Shown: piece by piece, positions 50,151 to 60,356 of the stretch
Numbering within the stretch: position 1 is the stretch's first letter
Layout: every line of letters begins with the position of its first letter
DNA from: an uncultured Clostridium sp.
GTDB lineage: Bacteria > Bacillota > Clostridia > Clostridiales > Clostridiaceae
Assembly (NCBI RefSeq): GCF_947039605.1
Contig: NZ_CAMQZG010000003.1
Coordinates: 49,529-113,528 of the forward strand
Direction of reading: 5' to 3'
DNA length: 64,000 nt
Notes under the pieces: generated by a model
What the model was told of the DNA's origin: nothing
Seen by the model: only the letters and a program-made list of their open reading frames with translations
The model's database searches: none
Made by a program: the position numbers and the translations under genes

Positions 50151-50187
50151 TTATTTCTCCTTATTTTGAAACTTTTAATTCAGAAAA

Positions 50188-50217
50188 AAAGCTTACTAAG
50201 AAAACTTAGCAAGCTTT
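50188..50217 (-). terminator. terminator of the azoreductase-like gene
   Basis: AAAGCTTACTAAG (50188-50200) pairs with CTTAGCAAGCTTT (50205-50217) with one mismatch; T-run on the minus strand. Confidence 0.75.
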
Positions 50218-50260
50218 ATACTATCTTATATTGTACCATAATAACATTTATATTTACATA

Positions 50261-51496
50261 TTATTTGATAAGAGATTTTGCAATATGCGCAACATCCTTT
50301 ATAGCCTCGCAAATTGCATCTTCTTTCTCATTAGCTGTATAGCCTGTTCCATCAACTAATAATTCTGTGAATTTTGATATTCCAAGAAACTTAGAAATAT
50401 CTTTTAAATATGCTGCGCTATGATCTAATTTGTACTTAAGTAAAATAGGTAATTCTCCACCAACTGATTGAACAAATACCATCTTTCTTTCTTTATCATC
50501 TAATAAACCTTTGCAAACTTTATCATTTATTTTAGTTGTTACTCCATTTAAAATTACACAATCTAAATATTGTTTTAAAGGTGCTGGGAATAATAAACTC
50601 CACATAGGTGCCGCTATTATATAAATATCAGCCTCTTTAAACTGAATTGCAAGTTCTTTAATTCTTGCCATATCTTTTCTTTGAACATGTGTTAATTCTT
50701 CATAACAAGGTCCTGGTCCATCAACTAATGTATTTCTACAAGAATAAAACTCATGTGTTAATAACGGAATATAATCTTTATATAAATCTATCTCTTCTAC
50801 AATAAAATCATTACATTCTTCCCAATCTTCTGTATCATGGCAGTGATGTTCCTCATCATAAGCACAATATCCGTGCATGTGGTCATGCTTCTCATCACAA
50901 CACTCATGATGATGGTGATGTCCATTATTACTTTCACAACACTCACTTTCATGATTGTCATTATGATGATGATGTTTTGTTTTATCACAATCCTCTTCAT
51001 TCATTCCATTATATACATCTTGAGAACAATCTTTTATGAATTCATTTATATCATCACAACAAACTTTTGATTTGTGTTTTTCTTTAATTTCTGTTGTTTC
51101 AACATTATATTCCTCAACTGTTTCATCTTTATCATCTTCTTCTACGTCTAACTTATCTATCTCATACTTATTTTCTTTTAAATCACACACTTTTCCATGC
51201 TCTTCTTCATTTTTTTCATCATGAACTTCAATTCCTTCATCAAAACATACAAGTTCATGATTCGTTTCACAACAAACCTCTTTTTCATTTTCACAACACT
51301 CACTACTTTTTTTATAATTGCTTGCCTGACCTAAATCATCATCATACCCATCAAACACATAGATATTTTCATTGCATTTTGGAACTTTATATCTACACTG
51401 GCAAAGCACCTCATCTATAAGCTTTCTAGCAACTGTCTTACTTGCTGAATCACTTTCACTTTTTGAATTTACTGAAATATATAATATTTTTTTCAT
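50261..51496 (-). CDS. FMN-dependent azoreductase-like protein with a large His/Cys-rich insertion
   Basis: A 411-residue protein whose two ends make one AzoR-type flavodoxin fold: residues 1-34 (MKKILYISVNSKSESDSASK, then the first helix) and 232-411 (EEIDLYKDYIPLL, IIAAPMWSLLFPAPLKQYLD for FMN binding, FVQSVGGELP). Together these are about 214 residues, a normal azoreductase length. Residues about 35-231 are an acidic insertion with 20 Cys and 20 His, including HHHH, HHHHH and CCDEKHDHMHG, with CC pairs throughout. It sits between helix 1 and strand 2, opposite ends of the flavin pocket unknown. The frame is open throughout, with normal local codon use. A leader hairpin masks its AAGGAGG site. 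Confidence 0.88.
   Translation of the reverse strand: MKKILYISVNSKSESDSASKTVARKLIDEVLCQCRYKVPKCNENIYVFDGYDDDLGQASNYKKSSECCENEKEVCCETNHELVCFDEGIEVHDEKNEEEHGKVCDLKENKYEIDKLDVEEDDKDETVEEYNVETTEIKEKHKSKVCCDDINEFIKDCSQDVYNGMNEEDCDKTKHHHHNDNHESECCESNNGHHHHHECCDEKHDHMHGYCAYDEEHHCHDTEDWEECNDFIVEEIDLYKDYIPLLTHEFYSCRNTLVDGPGPCYEELTHVQRKDMARIKELAIQFKEADIYIIAAPMWSLLFPAPLKQYLDCVILNGVTTKINDKVCKGLLDDKERKMVFVQSVGGELPILLKYKLDHSAAYLKDISKFLGISKFTELLVDGTGYTANEKEDAICEAIKDVAHIAKSLIK
50804..51394 (-). other. segment encoding the His/Cys-rich insertion
   Basis: Bases encoding residues 35-231 of the azoreductase-like protein. It is rich in CAT/CAC and TGT codons and in Glu/Asp codons. It is a mixture of short non-identical motifs, not an exact tandem repeat, so recent slippage alone does not explain it. 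Confidence 0.8.
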
Positions 51497-51499
51497 AAA

Positions 51500-51556
51500 A
51501 ATAAACCTCCTTATTGAAAACTTTATATAACTATTGTTTTCATAAGAAGGTTTATT
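51500..51556 (-). promoter_or_regulatory. leader hairpin masking the azoreductase ribosome binding site
   Basis: On the minus strand AATAAACCTTCTTATGAAAAC (complement of 51536-51556, 21 bases in total; core ACCTTCTTATGAAAAC) pairs with the segment 51500-51521, which contains AAGGAGG. The stem has one G-U pair and one bulged A, with a 14-base loop. It follows the stop codon of the upstream 104-residue gene, so it could act as a weak terminator, a thermosensor-like RBS block, or both. Confidence 0.65.
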
Positions 51557-51560
51557 TATT

Positions 51561-51875
51561 CTATAATTTTAACTTATTAGTTTTTATAACTTTTTCAAAA
51601 GACTCTTTAAGTAGGGGTGCTTCCACTCCCATTTTTTCTAAATCTTCAAATTTTTCTTTTATTCTTTTACTTGTATCCATTGTTGTAAATCTATCTCTAG
51701 CCTTAATTGCTGTCACTAGATAATCCATTAAATAATCTAAATTTGCAACAATTTTAGCTTCTTTTACTTTATCTTCATTCACAAGGTCTGCTATGAAATT
51801 ATATAATTTAGATGAAGCTATTGAATTTTTACAAGCAAATAAAAAGTCATCATTTCTACTTGTTCTCTTTGCCAT
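51561..51875 (-). CDS. 104-residue helical protein, unknown
   Basis: A soluble, Lys-rich, mostly helical protein (MAKRTSRNDDFLFACKNSIA, VANLDYLMDYLVTAIKARDR, MDTSKRIKEKFEDLEKMG). No signal peptide, membrane segment or catalytic motif is visible. The ATG at 51875 is preceded by a GAAAGAGGAATGTAC site. It lies 65 bases upstream of the azoreductase-like gene on the same strand; a hairpin between them contains that gene's ribosome binding site, so the two may share a transcript. No family recognised. Confidence 0.65.
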   Translation of the reverse strand: MAKRTSRNDDFLFACKNSIASSKLYNFIADLVNEDKVKEAKIVANLDYLMDYLVTAIKARDRFTTMDTSKRIKEKFEDLEKMGVEAPLLKESFEKVIKTNKLKL

Positions 51876-51937
51876 ATGTACATTCCTCTTTCTTTACTTT
51901 AAATTAATTTTTTAAAAATCAACTATATTATAACATA

Positions 51938-51967
51938 AAAGAAGCAACTTTTTAAAATTGCTTCTTT
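51938..51967 (-). terminator. terminator of gdhA
   Basis: AAAGAAGCAA (51938-51947) pairs perfectly with TTGCTTCTTT (51958-51967). It lies about 30 bases past the gdhA stop on the minus strand. Confidence 0.7.
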
Positions 51968-51996
51968 ATATTATATACTATCTAGATTAATTTCAC

Positions 51997-53343
<1,347 letters not shown>

Positions 53344-53484
53344 TTAGAAACCTCCCCCTCTTGTATTAATATACATTCATTATACCACCTAATTAAATCT
53401 CTTTAAATATATTTTATTTTCCGCCTATTTCTTTGTTAATTTATCAATATAAAGCAATTTTATTTAATAAATCAATAAAATTAA

Positions 53485-53511
53485 AGAGATGTTTTTTTAT
53501 AAAACATCTCT
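53485..53511 (-). terminator. terminator of the SulP gene
   Basis: AGAGATGTTTT (53485-53495) pairs perfectly with AAAACATCTCT (53501-53511), just past the sulP stop. Confidence 0.7.
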
Positions 53512-53520
53512 AATTAATCA

Positions 53521-55161
53521 TCATCCTTTTAAATTTAATATTCTATTTGCTTCTTCTATACCTTCTTCTATATTGGCAAACATAGTAATATCCTCACCCT
53601 TTAACTTCTCTATTACTTTTGCATTACTTTGATTTAATCCTGTTAATATAAATTTAACTTTATAAAGTTCACAAGCTACATTTAAACTATCTAACATTTT
53701 TATAGCCGTTATATCTAAATCATTTATATTTCTCATTCTAAATATAAGGACATCTACATTTTCATACTCTATTCTTCTCATAGAATCTTTAAATACACTT
53801 GCTGTTCCAAAGAAAAGCGCACCTTTTAATTCTTTTATTCTAATTCTCCCGCCAACTAAATCCATATTTATTGCTCTATCAAGTTCAATATTTTCTTTTT
53901 CTAACTCTTCAATCTCTAAAGTATCTGACATTTTTATCATAAATCCAAGTGCTGCTATTGCCATACCAACTTCGACCGCAACTACCACATTGAACACTAC
54001 AGTTAAAATAAATGTCACTGCTAATAATAGTAAATCTGATTTAGGCCCTTTTGAAATAGCATACATTGTCTTCCACTTTGTCATTTTATATGCTACAACA
54101 AGAAGGATTGCTCCAAGAGTTGTAAGTGGAATAAATTTTGCAAGAGGCATTAATACTAACATTATTATAAGTAATAAAACTGCATTAACAATTCCTGCTA
54201 TTGGAGTTCTTCCCCCACCTCTTATATTAGCTGTAGTCCTTGCAACTACACCGGCTGATGGAATACCACCAAATAAAGCTGATACAATATTTGAAACTCC
54301 TTGAGCTATAAGTTCTGTATTTGAATTATGCTTCTGTCCTAAAGTTTCATCTGAAACCACTGCTGATAAAAGAGAAGAAATTGCTGATAATAAAGCTATT
54401 GTAATTGCTGGCCCTATTAACTCTTTTATAAGCTCTAGATTCATTGTAGGTATTTTGGGCATTGGTATACTTGCTGGTATATTCCCAAATGTAGACCCAA
54501 TAGTTTCTACATGCAGTCCTAATAACTTAACAATAATTGTTGCAGCAATAAGCGCTACTAATGATCCTGGGATAGATTTATTTACCCTTGGCCAAAAAAC
54601 AATTATAAGTATTGATCCTACTCCTACTAAAACGGTTACGTAATTCATTGTATTCATATGTGTTATGTAAGCTATCCATTTGCTAAAGAAACCACCCGTA
54701 ACTTTGCCCATATGTAATCCGAAAAAATCTTTTATTTCAGTCGTTGCAAGTATAGCTGCAACCCCAGCTGTAAAACCTACAGTTATTGGATATGGTATAA
54801 ATTTAATTAACGACCCAAGCCTTAAAACTCCAAGTAAAATTAAAATTATTCCACCCATAAAGGTTGAAATTATAAGACCTTCTATTCCATACTTTTGAAC
54901 TATTCCAAAGACGACCACAACAAACGCCCCTGTAGGCCCCCCAATTTGAACTGGGCTCCCTCCAAGTAGTGCAGTAATAAGACCTGCTACCACCGCTGTG
55001 ATAAGACCTTCTTGTGGTGTGACTCCTGAGGATATCCCAAGTGCAATTGATAATGGTAGTGATATTATAGCAACTCCAACACCAGCTCTAAAGTCCCTAA
55101 AAAATTGTTCCTTTGTTATTTCTTTTTTTCTAATCATAGAAAAAAATTCTGGTTTTCTCAT
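53521..55161 (-). CDS. SulP family anion transporter with STAS domain
   Basis: A 546-residue membrane protein with about fourteen hydrophobic segments and a C-terminal cytoplasmic STAS domain (about residues 430-546). Family hallmarks are FRAGVGVAIISLPLSIALGI near the start, PVQIGGPTGAFVVVVFGIV, and LISAISSLLSAVVSDETL-type segment (LLSAVVSDETLGQKHNSNTE). The STAS domain includes FFGTASVFKDSMRR and INDLDITAIKMLDSL. Substrate may be sulfate, bicarbonate or another anion: the family is mixed. A beta-carbonic anhydrase gene 17 kb away does not settle this. GGAGAATGTATAC precedes the ATG. Confidence 0.92.
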   Translation of the reverse strand: MRKPEFFSMIRKKEITKEQFFRDFRAGVGVAIISLPLSIALGISSGVTPQEGLITAVVAGLITALLGGSPVQIGGPTGAFVVVVFGIVQKYGIEGLIISTFMGGIILILLGVLRLGSLIKFIPYPITVGFTAGVAAILATTEIKDFFGLHMGKVTGGFFSKWIAYITHMNTMNYVTVLVGVGSILIIVFWPRVNKSIPGSLVALIAATIIVKLLGLHVETIGSTFGNIPASIPMPKIPTMNLELIKELIGPAITIALLSAISSLLSAVVSDETLGQKHNSNTELIAQGVSNIVSALFGGIPSAGVVARTTANIRGGGRTPIAGIVNAVLLLIIMLVLMPLAKFIPLTTLGAILLVVAYKMTKWKTMYAISKGPKSDLLLLAVTFILTVVFNVVVAVEVGMAIAALGFMIKMSDTLEIEELEKENIELDRAINMDLVGGRIRIKELKGALFFGTASVFKDSMRRIEYENVDVLIFRMRNINDLDITAIKMLDSLNVACELYKVKFILTGLNQSNAKVIEKLKGEDITMFANIEEGIEEANRILNLKG

Positions 55162-55346
55162 GTATACATTCTCCTTAAATATTTTTTCATTAGTTTAATT
55201 TTTAACAATTATTAATTATACTCTTTTTATTATTAAAAACAACTTTTAATATTTATTTCGTTATATACATACAATGTAAAATTATGGAAATTATTCTCTT
55301 GTTATGTTATAATTTTAATCAAATCATTTAGAAAGGGGCTATTTGT

Positions 55347-56372
55347 ATGAATGAAACAGTAAATATTGACTGGGGCAATCTTGGTTTCGATTATATAAAA
55401 ACAGATTTTCGTTATATCTCTACTTGGAAAAATGGAAATTGGGATGAAGGTATCTTATCAAAAGAAAATAAATTAACTATAAGCGAGGGTTCACCTTGTC
55501 TTCATTATGGACAGCAATGTTTTGAAGGATTAAAAGCTTATAGAACTGCAAATGGAGATATTCAACTTTTTAGAGTTAATGAAAATGCTAAAAGAATTAA
55601 TGAGAGCGCAAGTAAGCTTTTGATGCCTGAGATACCTGTGCAAAAATTTATAGATGCTTGTATAAAAGTTGTTAAAGCTAATGAAAAATTTGTTCCACCT
55701 TATGGAACTGATGCAACTCTTTACCTTAGACCGTTTCTTATTGGAACTGGGGATAATATAGGTGTTCATCCAGCTAAAGAATACATCTTCTGTGTGTTTT
55801 GTATGCCTGTTGGTGCCTACTTTAAAGACGGCTTATCTCCAGCTAACTTTATGATAGCTGATTATGATAGAGCTGCACCTCTTGGGACTGGTGGTAATAA
55901 AGTTGGTGGTAACTATGCTGCAAGCCTTGCACCTCACTTAATTGCAACACAGCGTGGTTTTGCTGATTGTATTTATCTTGATCCTGCAACTCATACTAAA
56001 ATTGAAGAGGTTGGCGCTGCAAACTTTTTTGGTATAACAAAAAATAATGAATTTATAACACCTAAATCTCCATCTATTTTACCAAGTATAACAAAATATT
56101 CTTTAATGTATATTGCAAATAAGTATTTAAACTTACCAATTTATGAAAGAGATGTTTTTATAGATAACTTAGATGAATTTAAAGAAGCTGGTGCTTGTGG
56201 TACTGCAGCCGTTATAACACCTATTGGTGGTATAGAATATAAGAATTCACTTCATGTCTTTCATAGTGAAACAGAAGTTGGTCCTATAGTAAAAAAACTT
56301 TATAATACTCTTCATAAAATTCAATTTGGTGAAATGGACCCACCTGATAACTGGATTTTTAAAGTTAAATAA
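55347..56372 (+). CDS. ilvE: branched-chain amino acid aminotransferase
   Basis: A 341-residue fold-type IV PLP enzyme for the last step of leucine, isoleucine and valine synthesis, or the first step of their breakdown. Visible features are [15 protein letters not shown] after residue 50, [10 protein letters not shown], the catalytic Lys in [14 protein letters not shown], and [11 protein letters not shown], a signature of the eukaryote-like BCAT type II subgroup found in clostridia. AGAAAGGGGC precedes the ATG. Its leader has no T-box or peptide attenuator that I can recognise. Monocistronic. Confidence 0.94.
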   Translation: MNETVNIDWGNLGFDYIKTDFRYISTWKNGNWDEGILSKENKLTISEGSPCLHYGQQCFEGLKAYRTANGDIQLFRVNENAKRINESASKLLMPEIPVQKFIDACIKVVKANEKFVPPYGTDATLYLRPFLIGTGDNIGVHPAKEYIFCVFCMPVGAYFKDGLSPANFMIADYDRAAPLGTGGNKVGGNYAASLAPHLIATQRGFADCIYLDPATHTKIEEVGAANFFGITKNNEFITPKSPSILPSITKYSLMYIANKYLNLPIYERDVFIDNLDEFKEAGACGTAAVITPIGGIEYKNSLHVFHSETEVGPIVKKLYNTLHKIQFGEMDPPDNWIFKVK

Positions 56373-56375
56373 AAA

Positions 56376-56406
56376 ATGGGAAAGCTCACTTCATGAGTTT
56401 TCCCAT
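56376..56406. terminator. bidirectional terminator
   Basis: ATGGGAAAGCTCA (56376-56388) pairs with TGAGTTTTCCCAT (56394-56406) with one mismatch, five-base loop. Shared by ilvE and the convergent unknown gene. Confidence 0.8.
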
Positions 56407-56419
56407 TCTTCATTATTAA

Positions 56420-56968
56420 TTACTTTACTAAAAGATTATTTTCATTTGCTATATTTTCATATAATAAAATTAATTTTTCTTCTTTATAAAAAATCGGAAA
56501 CTTTCTATTATAGTTTCCCCATAAGGTTACTTCATAATCTAACATATAAAAACTAATAAAGAAAATTTCTCTTACACTCAGTTTTATAAAAAGGGTTAAT
56601 ATTTCTTTTTTTAATACCTTGAAATATGTACCTGCATAATTATTTTCCTCTAAGAATGCTTCTAATATAACAATCTCATTTATATCTAAAAATGATTTCA
56701 TCTTTTCTAATGCTTCTTCATCTAATCTATCCATATAGAAATCAACTATAATGCCTTTTTTATTATTTAAATCAAAACATTTATCGATAAACTCAATATA
56801 TTTCATTTCTATATTATAAATTTCTAACTTGTTTAAGTTACTATTATCTAAATTAGAATTATCTTCTAAACTTTTACTTTGATAAATCTCAAATGCTAAA
56901 TTTATGTTTTTAACCTTTATATTTACATCTAAGATAAAATCTATATTACTTATTTTTTCAGTATACAT
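56420..56968 (-). CDS. 182-residue protein of unknown function
   Basis: Start at 56968 (MYTEKISNIDFILDVNIKV) behind AAGAGGAA; a longer frame to 57010 begins with a TTG that lacks a site. The product is soluble, rich in Ile/Leu/Glu/Asn, with mixed alpha-beta patterns: strand-like stretches IVILEAFL and EIFFISFYMLDYEVTLWGN, and an Asn/Ser repeat (DNSNLDNSNLNK). No catalytic motif, membrane segment or signal peptide is obvious. It is convergent with ilvE and downstream of the PRK06851-type ATPase gene, separated from it by a terminator. I do not recognise the family. Confidence 0.65.
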   Translation of the reverse strand: MYTEKISNIDFILDVNIKVKNINLAFEIYQSKSLEDNSNLDNSNLNKLEIYNIEMKYIEFIDKCFDLNNKKGIIVDFYMDRLDEEALEKMKSFLDINEIVILEAFLEENNYAGTYFKVLKKEILTLFIKLSVREIFFISFYMLDYEVTLWGNYNRKFPIFYKEEKLILLYENIANENNLLVK

Positions 56969-57039
56969 TCTCGTTATTCCTCTTATTCTATAATTTAAAA
57001 TCTTATTCAACTATATTATAACTTACTTAACCTAAAAAA

Positions 57040-57057
57040 GGGATTGATTACAACCCC
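57040..57057 (-). terminator. terminator of the PRK06851-like gene
   Basis: On the minus strand GGGGTTG-TAAT-CAATCCC, seven pairs with one G-U, followed by a T-run, just past the stop. Confidence 0.65.
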
Positions 57058-57066
57058 CTAGACTAA

Positions 57067-58131
57067 CTAAATAATTATAAGTTTTAAGTTTATTAAACTA
57101 TTAGCTTTTATTTCATCCAGTGCATTAGTATAAATCTCATCATACCTAACTTTATATTTTTTAGCTTCTTTTAAAAATATAATTGCTTCTTGTTTATATT
57201 TTTTATAGTCCTTATCAACTATTTTTATTTCATTTTTATATATTTTATCTACATCCTCAGTACAAAATTCCTTATAAGTATCTATAACTTCATCTCTATC
57301 TCTACTTGGGAAATACTCATGTGGTGCTGTACTATCAAAAATAGCAAAATCTAGTTCTCTAACTACTACCATATCTAAACTTTTAGGGTCAAATCCACAA
57401 TGGTAAATTTCAACATCAAACCCTTTTGCTTCTGCTTTTCTAGCTATTTTTTTTAGTAAAGTTGATTTTCCTGTTCCTGCTCTCCCCTTTAATAAATACC
57501 TTTTTACACCTTCTGTTATATTAGGTACAAAATCAATTGCCCCAATTGGACTAGCTGCTCCTAAGTATCTATGAGAAACTCTTCCTTGTGATGTTTTGCT
57601 CCTATATATTAATTTATCCATAAGTTTTTCAGTAAGATTATTTGCTTTATCAAAATCCATATATTTATAATAATACCCTTCTAGAATATCATGTATCTTA
57701 AGTGATTTTTCAAAACTTTTATATGATAAATTAATATTTTCAAAAATTTTTTCTTTAATACTTAGCAATTCTTCTTTTTGGTCTTTTAAGTACTCTGTAT
57801 CCATAGCATCTGCTAAATCTATCTCTGTAATATTAGTATTCCCAAATACAATATTACTCCCATGTATTAAATCCCCATTTATAATTGCAATTTCTAATTC
57901 CGGAATTTTTATAGCTTCAATTTCTAACTCATCTATTCCACTATTAATTATTTCTACATCATATAAAATCACATATTGTGAGCTAAGTTTCTCTAATATC
58001 TTAGTCTTATAAGTATTTGAACCCCCTTTTAAACTATAAGCTTCTTTTGTATCTTGAAATATACTTTCATAAAATGGTGTAAAACCTCTCGCTGTATTTC
58101 CCCCACCAAAATAATGTATAGCTTTCCCCAT
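57067..58131 (-). CDS. PRK06851-type P-loop ATPase
   Basis: A 354-residue soluble protein of the PRK06851 family, built of two P-loop halves. The C-terminal half has an intact Walker A, LLKGRAGTGKSTLLKK, near residue 220; the N-terminal half carries a degenerate counterpart (SLKGGSNTYKTKI) after GGGNTARGFTPFYESIF. HYLGAAS-like (SHRYLGAASPIGAIDF) and VEIYHCGFDPKSLDMVVV are further conserved blocks. Members are found mainly in spore-forming firmicutes; no biochemical function is established. GAAATGGGG-type site precedes the ATG (MGKAIHYFGGG). Monocistronic with its own terminator. Confidence 0.82.
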   Translation of the reverse strand: MGKAIHYFGGGNTARGFTPFYESIFQDTKEAYSLKGGSNTYKTKILEKLSSQYVILYDVEIINSGIDELEIEAIKIPELEIAIINGDLIHGSNIVFGNTNITEIDLADAMDTEYLKDQKEELLSIKEKIFENINLSYKSFEKSLKIHDILEGYYYKYMDFDKANNLTEKLMDKLIYRSKTSQGRVSHRYLGAASPIGAIDFVPNITEGVKRYLLKGRAGTGKSTLLKKIARKAEAKGFDVEIYHCGFDPKSLDMVVVRELDFAIFDSTAPHEYFPSRDRDEVIDTYKEFCTEDVDKIYKNEIKIVDKDYKKYKQEAIIFLKEAKKYKVRYDEIYTNALDEIKANSLINLKLIII

Positions 58132-58222
58132 ATTATATACCTTCTTATTTGATTTCTTAGTTTTATCCTATGCTTGATATTTTAGTATTGATAATCATTT
58201 TAATAATTTCTATACTTAAAAA

Positions 58223-58253
58223 ATGCATCATAAGCTTTTAACTTATTATGCAT
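58223..58253 (-). terminator. terminator of the pullulanase gene
   Basis: ATGCATCATAAG (58223-58234) pairs with CTTATTATGCAT (58242-58253), one mismatch; minus-strand T-run follows. Confidence 0.75.
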
Positions 58254-58261
58254 CTCCTTAT

Positions 58262-60226
58262 TCAATATTTTATTGCTATCAATGCCGATAATGCTTTTAC
58301 ACTCAAAATATTCCCATCTATATATTCAATCCCAGTCTCTCTAATATGCTCACCATCTAAGATAATATCCCACCCCTCTTCTTTTAAATTAATCTCTTTG
58401 TTAACCCTTGAACCATTAAATGCAATTAAAACTTTTTTGTAATCATCCCCAAGCTTTAATCCATCAATAATATAGGCTACTATGTTCTCACTACTGCTAA
58501 ACTCTGATTTATCTATAAAACTTATACATTCATTTATTTTCTTCGAATTATTTATATTAAACACTTTATGCTTCTTTCTGATATTTATCAGTTCTTTATA
58601 ATAGTTAACTACATCTTTATATTTATCTTTTCTTTCCCAATCTATCTTATTTACATAATCTCCAGAGTTGTAACTATTAGACTCGAAATTTCCATCCTTA
58701 TTAACTTTTGTTCTTAGAAACTCTTCACCTGAATTGATAAAACAATTTCCTTGTGATGTTAAAAGAATTGCTGCTGTTAATAAATTCATCTTTATAATTT
58801 CTTCTTCTGCTACTCCATAATTTGCAAGCATTAACTTATCAAATAAAGTATGGTTATCATGACAAGAATCATAATTTATACTCTGATAGCTTTCATTTAA
58901 GAAATTTACTTTATTTATTTTTCTATAATCTATACCTTTATGTTTTATACTTCCTACAATACAATGCTTTAATTTTTCTTCTAAGCCATATTCGCCACTT
59001 ACAAAACCTTTGCTTGTAAAATCAAATACGCTGCCTTTAGTACAATCTCTAAATATATCATTAAAGCACCCTATTTCTTCACTCTCAAGTTTATACATAT
59101 TTTTACTAACCATTGAGATTTCGTCTAGTAGAGCACTTTCTCCACCTTTCCAAGGTTCTCCATAAAGAAGTATATCTCTATTAATTTCATCTAATTCTTT
59201 TCTTATCTCTTGTATCGTTTCAATATCATAAAGTCCCATAAGATCTAGTCTAAATCCATCAATCTTATATTCTTCAGCCCAATAAGCCATTGAATCTACA
59301 ATAAATTTCCTAGCCATATTTCGCTCCGTTGCAAATTCATTTCCACAACCTGACCCATTTGAAAAATTACCATATTCATTAGATCTAAAATAATACTTTG
59401 GTACTATTTTATTAAAATTAGAATTTTCAGCATCTGTATGATGATTATAAACAACATCCATAATTACCTTAATTCCATTTACATGAAAATTCATAATCAT
59501 TTCTTTTAATTCTACTATCTTAGATAATACATTTTCTCCCGTTGAATAAGTCTTTTCTGGAACATTGTAATTTTTAGGATTATAACCCCAATTATAGAAA
59601 TTATTCTCCTCACCTGATGTAAAATCATAAATAGGCATAAGTTGAACATGCGTTACTCCTAGTGATACAAGATGTTCTATCCCAACTTTCTTGAAATTAT
59701 TTTTATAAGATCTAAGTCCCTTATACTTTCCTCTATCTGATTCTTTAACTAACCTCGTTTCATCTATTGTAAAATCTCTTATACTCATTTCATATATAAT
59801 ATTTGACTTAGGATTTTTAAGGATTTTTATATTATCCCAATGTTTTGGGTTTGTTTTTTTCATATTTACAACTAAAGATTTAGTACCATCATTACTTATA
59901 TTTTTACAATATGGATCTGTAGTTTCAAAAACCCCATCTAAATGTTCCACTAAATAAGTATATTCTACACCGTTTAAATTTCCTTTAATTTTTATACTCC
60001 ATACTCCATCTAGTTCTTTCTTCATTATATATTCTTTTTTTTCACCTTTATATAAAATAAGTTTTATACCTGTTGCTACAGGCGACCATACTTTAAATAC
60101 AGTTTTCTTTTTATCACATATTGATCCTAATATCCCCCTATAATTAAAAACACCTTCTATAATTGCTAGATCTCTATCTATATCAAGCGGAATTACTTTC
60201 TCACCCAAAAAAATTTCCTCTATCAT
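58262..60226 (-). CDS. pulA: type I pullulanase (GH13)
   Basis: A 654-residue glycogen/pullulan debranching enzyme cleaving alpha-1,6 links. A CBM48-type N-terminal domain (about residues 25-120, FKVWSPVATGIKLILY) precedes the GH13 barrel. Catalytic residues are Asp328 (DGFRLDLMG), Glu357 (YGEPW) and Asp457 (CHDNH). The type I pullulanase marker YNWGYNP is present, with Asn for the more usual Asp. No signal peptide, so it acts inside the cell on glycogen or imported maltodextrins. GGAGG lies upstream. It is not clustered with other glycogen genes here. Confidence 0.93.
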   Translation of the reverse strand: MIEEIFLGEKVIPLDIDRDLAIIEGVFNYRGILGSICDKKKTVFKVWSPVATGIKLILYKGEKKEYIMKKELDGVWSIKIKGNLNGVEYTYLVEHLDGVFETTDPYCKNISNDGTKSLVVNMKKTNPKHWDNIKILKNPKSNIIYEMSIRDFTIDETRLVKESDRGKYKGLRSYKNNFKKVGIEHLVSLGVTHVQLMPIYDFTSGEENNFYNWGYNPKNYNVPEKTYSTGENVLSKIVELKEMIMNFHVNGIKVIMDVVYNHHTDAENSNFNKIVPKYYFRSNEYGNFSNGSGCGNEFATERNMARKFIVDSMAYWAEEYKIDGFRLDLMGLYDIETIQEIRKELDEINRDILLYGEPWKGGESALLDEISMVSKNMYKLESEEIGCFNDIFRDCTKGSVFDFTSKGFVSGEYGLEEKLKHCIVGSIKHKGIDYRKINKVNFLNESYQSINYDSCHDNHTLFDKLMLANYGVAEEEIIKMNLLTAAILLTSQGNCFINSGEEFLRTKVNKDGNFESNSYNSGDYVNKIDWERKDKYKDVVNYYKELINIRKKHKVFNINNSKKINECISFIDKSEFSSSENIVAYIIDGLKLGDDYKKVLIAFNGSRVNKEINLKEEGWDIILDGEHIRETGIEYIDGNILSVKALSALIAIKY

Positions 60227-60310
60227 TTTAAATATACCTCCATTAAAGCTTATATTACATTATATTTATCATATTCATAAATATATAACTCTATTTTTAA
60301 ATAGAAAAAG

Positions 60311-60346
60311 AAAACCTAACGTAAAGGAAACCATACGCTAGGTTTT
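60311..60346 (-). terminator. terminator of the YccA/BI-1 gene
   Basis: AAAACCTAACGTA (60311-60323) pairs with TACGCTAGGTTTT (60334-60346) with one mismatch. Confidence 0.7.
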
Positions 60347-60356
60347 ACTAAATATA

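Noticed and set aside
50797..51420. Alternative frames (Met/Ile-rich and His/Leu-rich) over the insertion of the azoreductase gene
   Set aside because: They arise from repeated CAT/TGT/GAA codons; none has a ribosome binding site, and the main frame joins two halves of a known fold.
50261..51496. Idea that the azoreductase gene is two genes fused by a frameshift error
   Set aside because: The frame is open throughout, and the ends are two parts of one fold, not two complete proteins.
55162..55346. T-box or CodY site upstream of ilvE
   Set aside because: No specifier loop, T-box sequence or good CodY motif could be found by eye.
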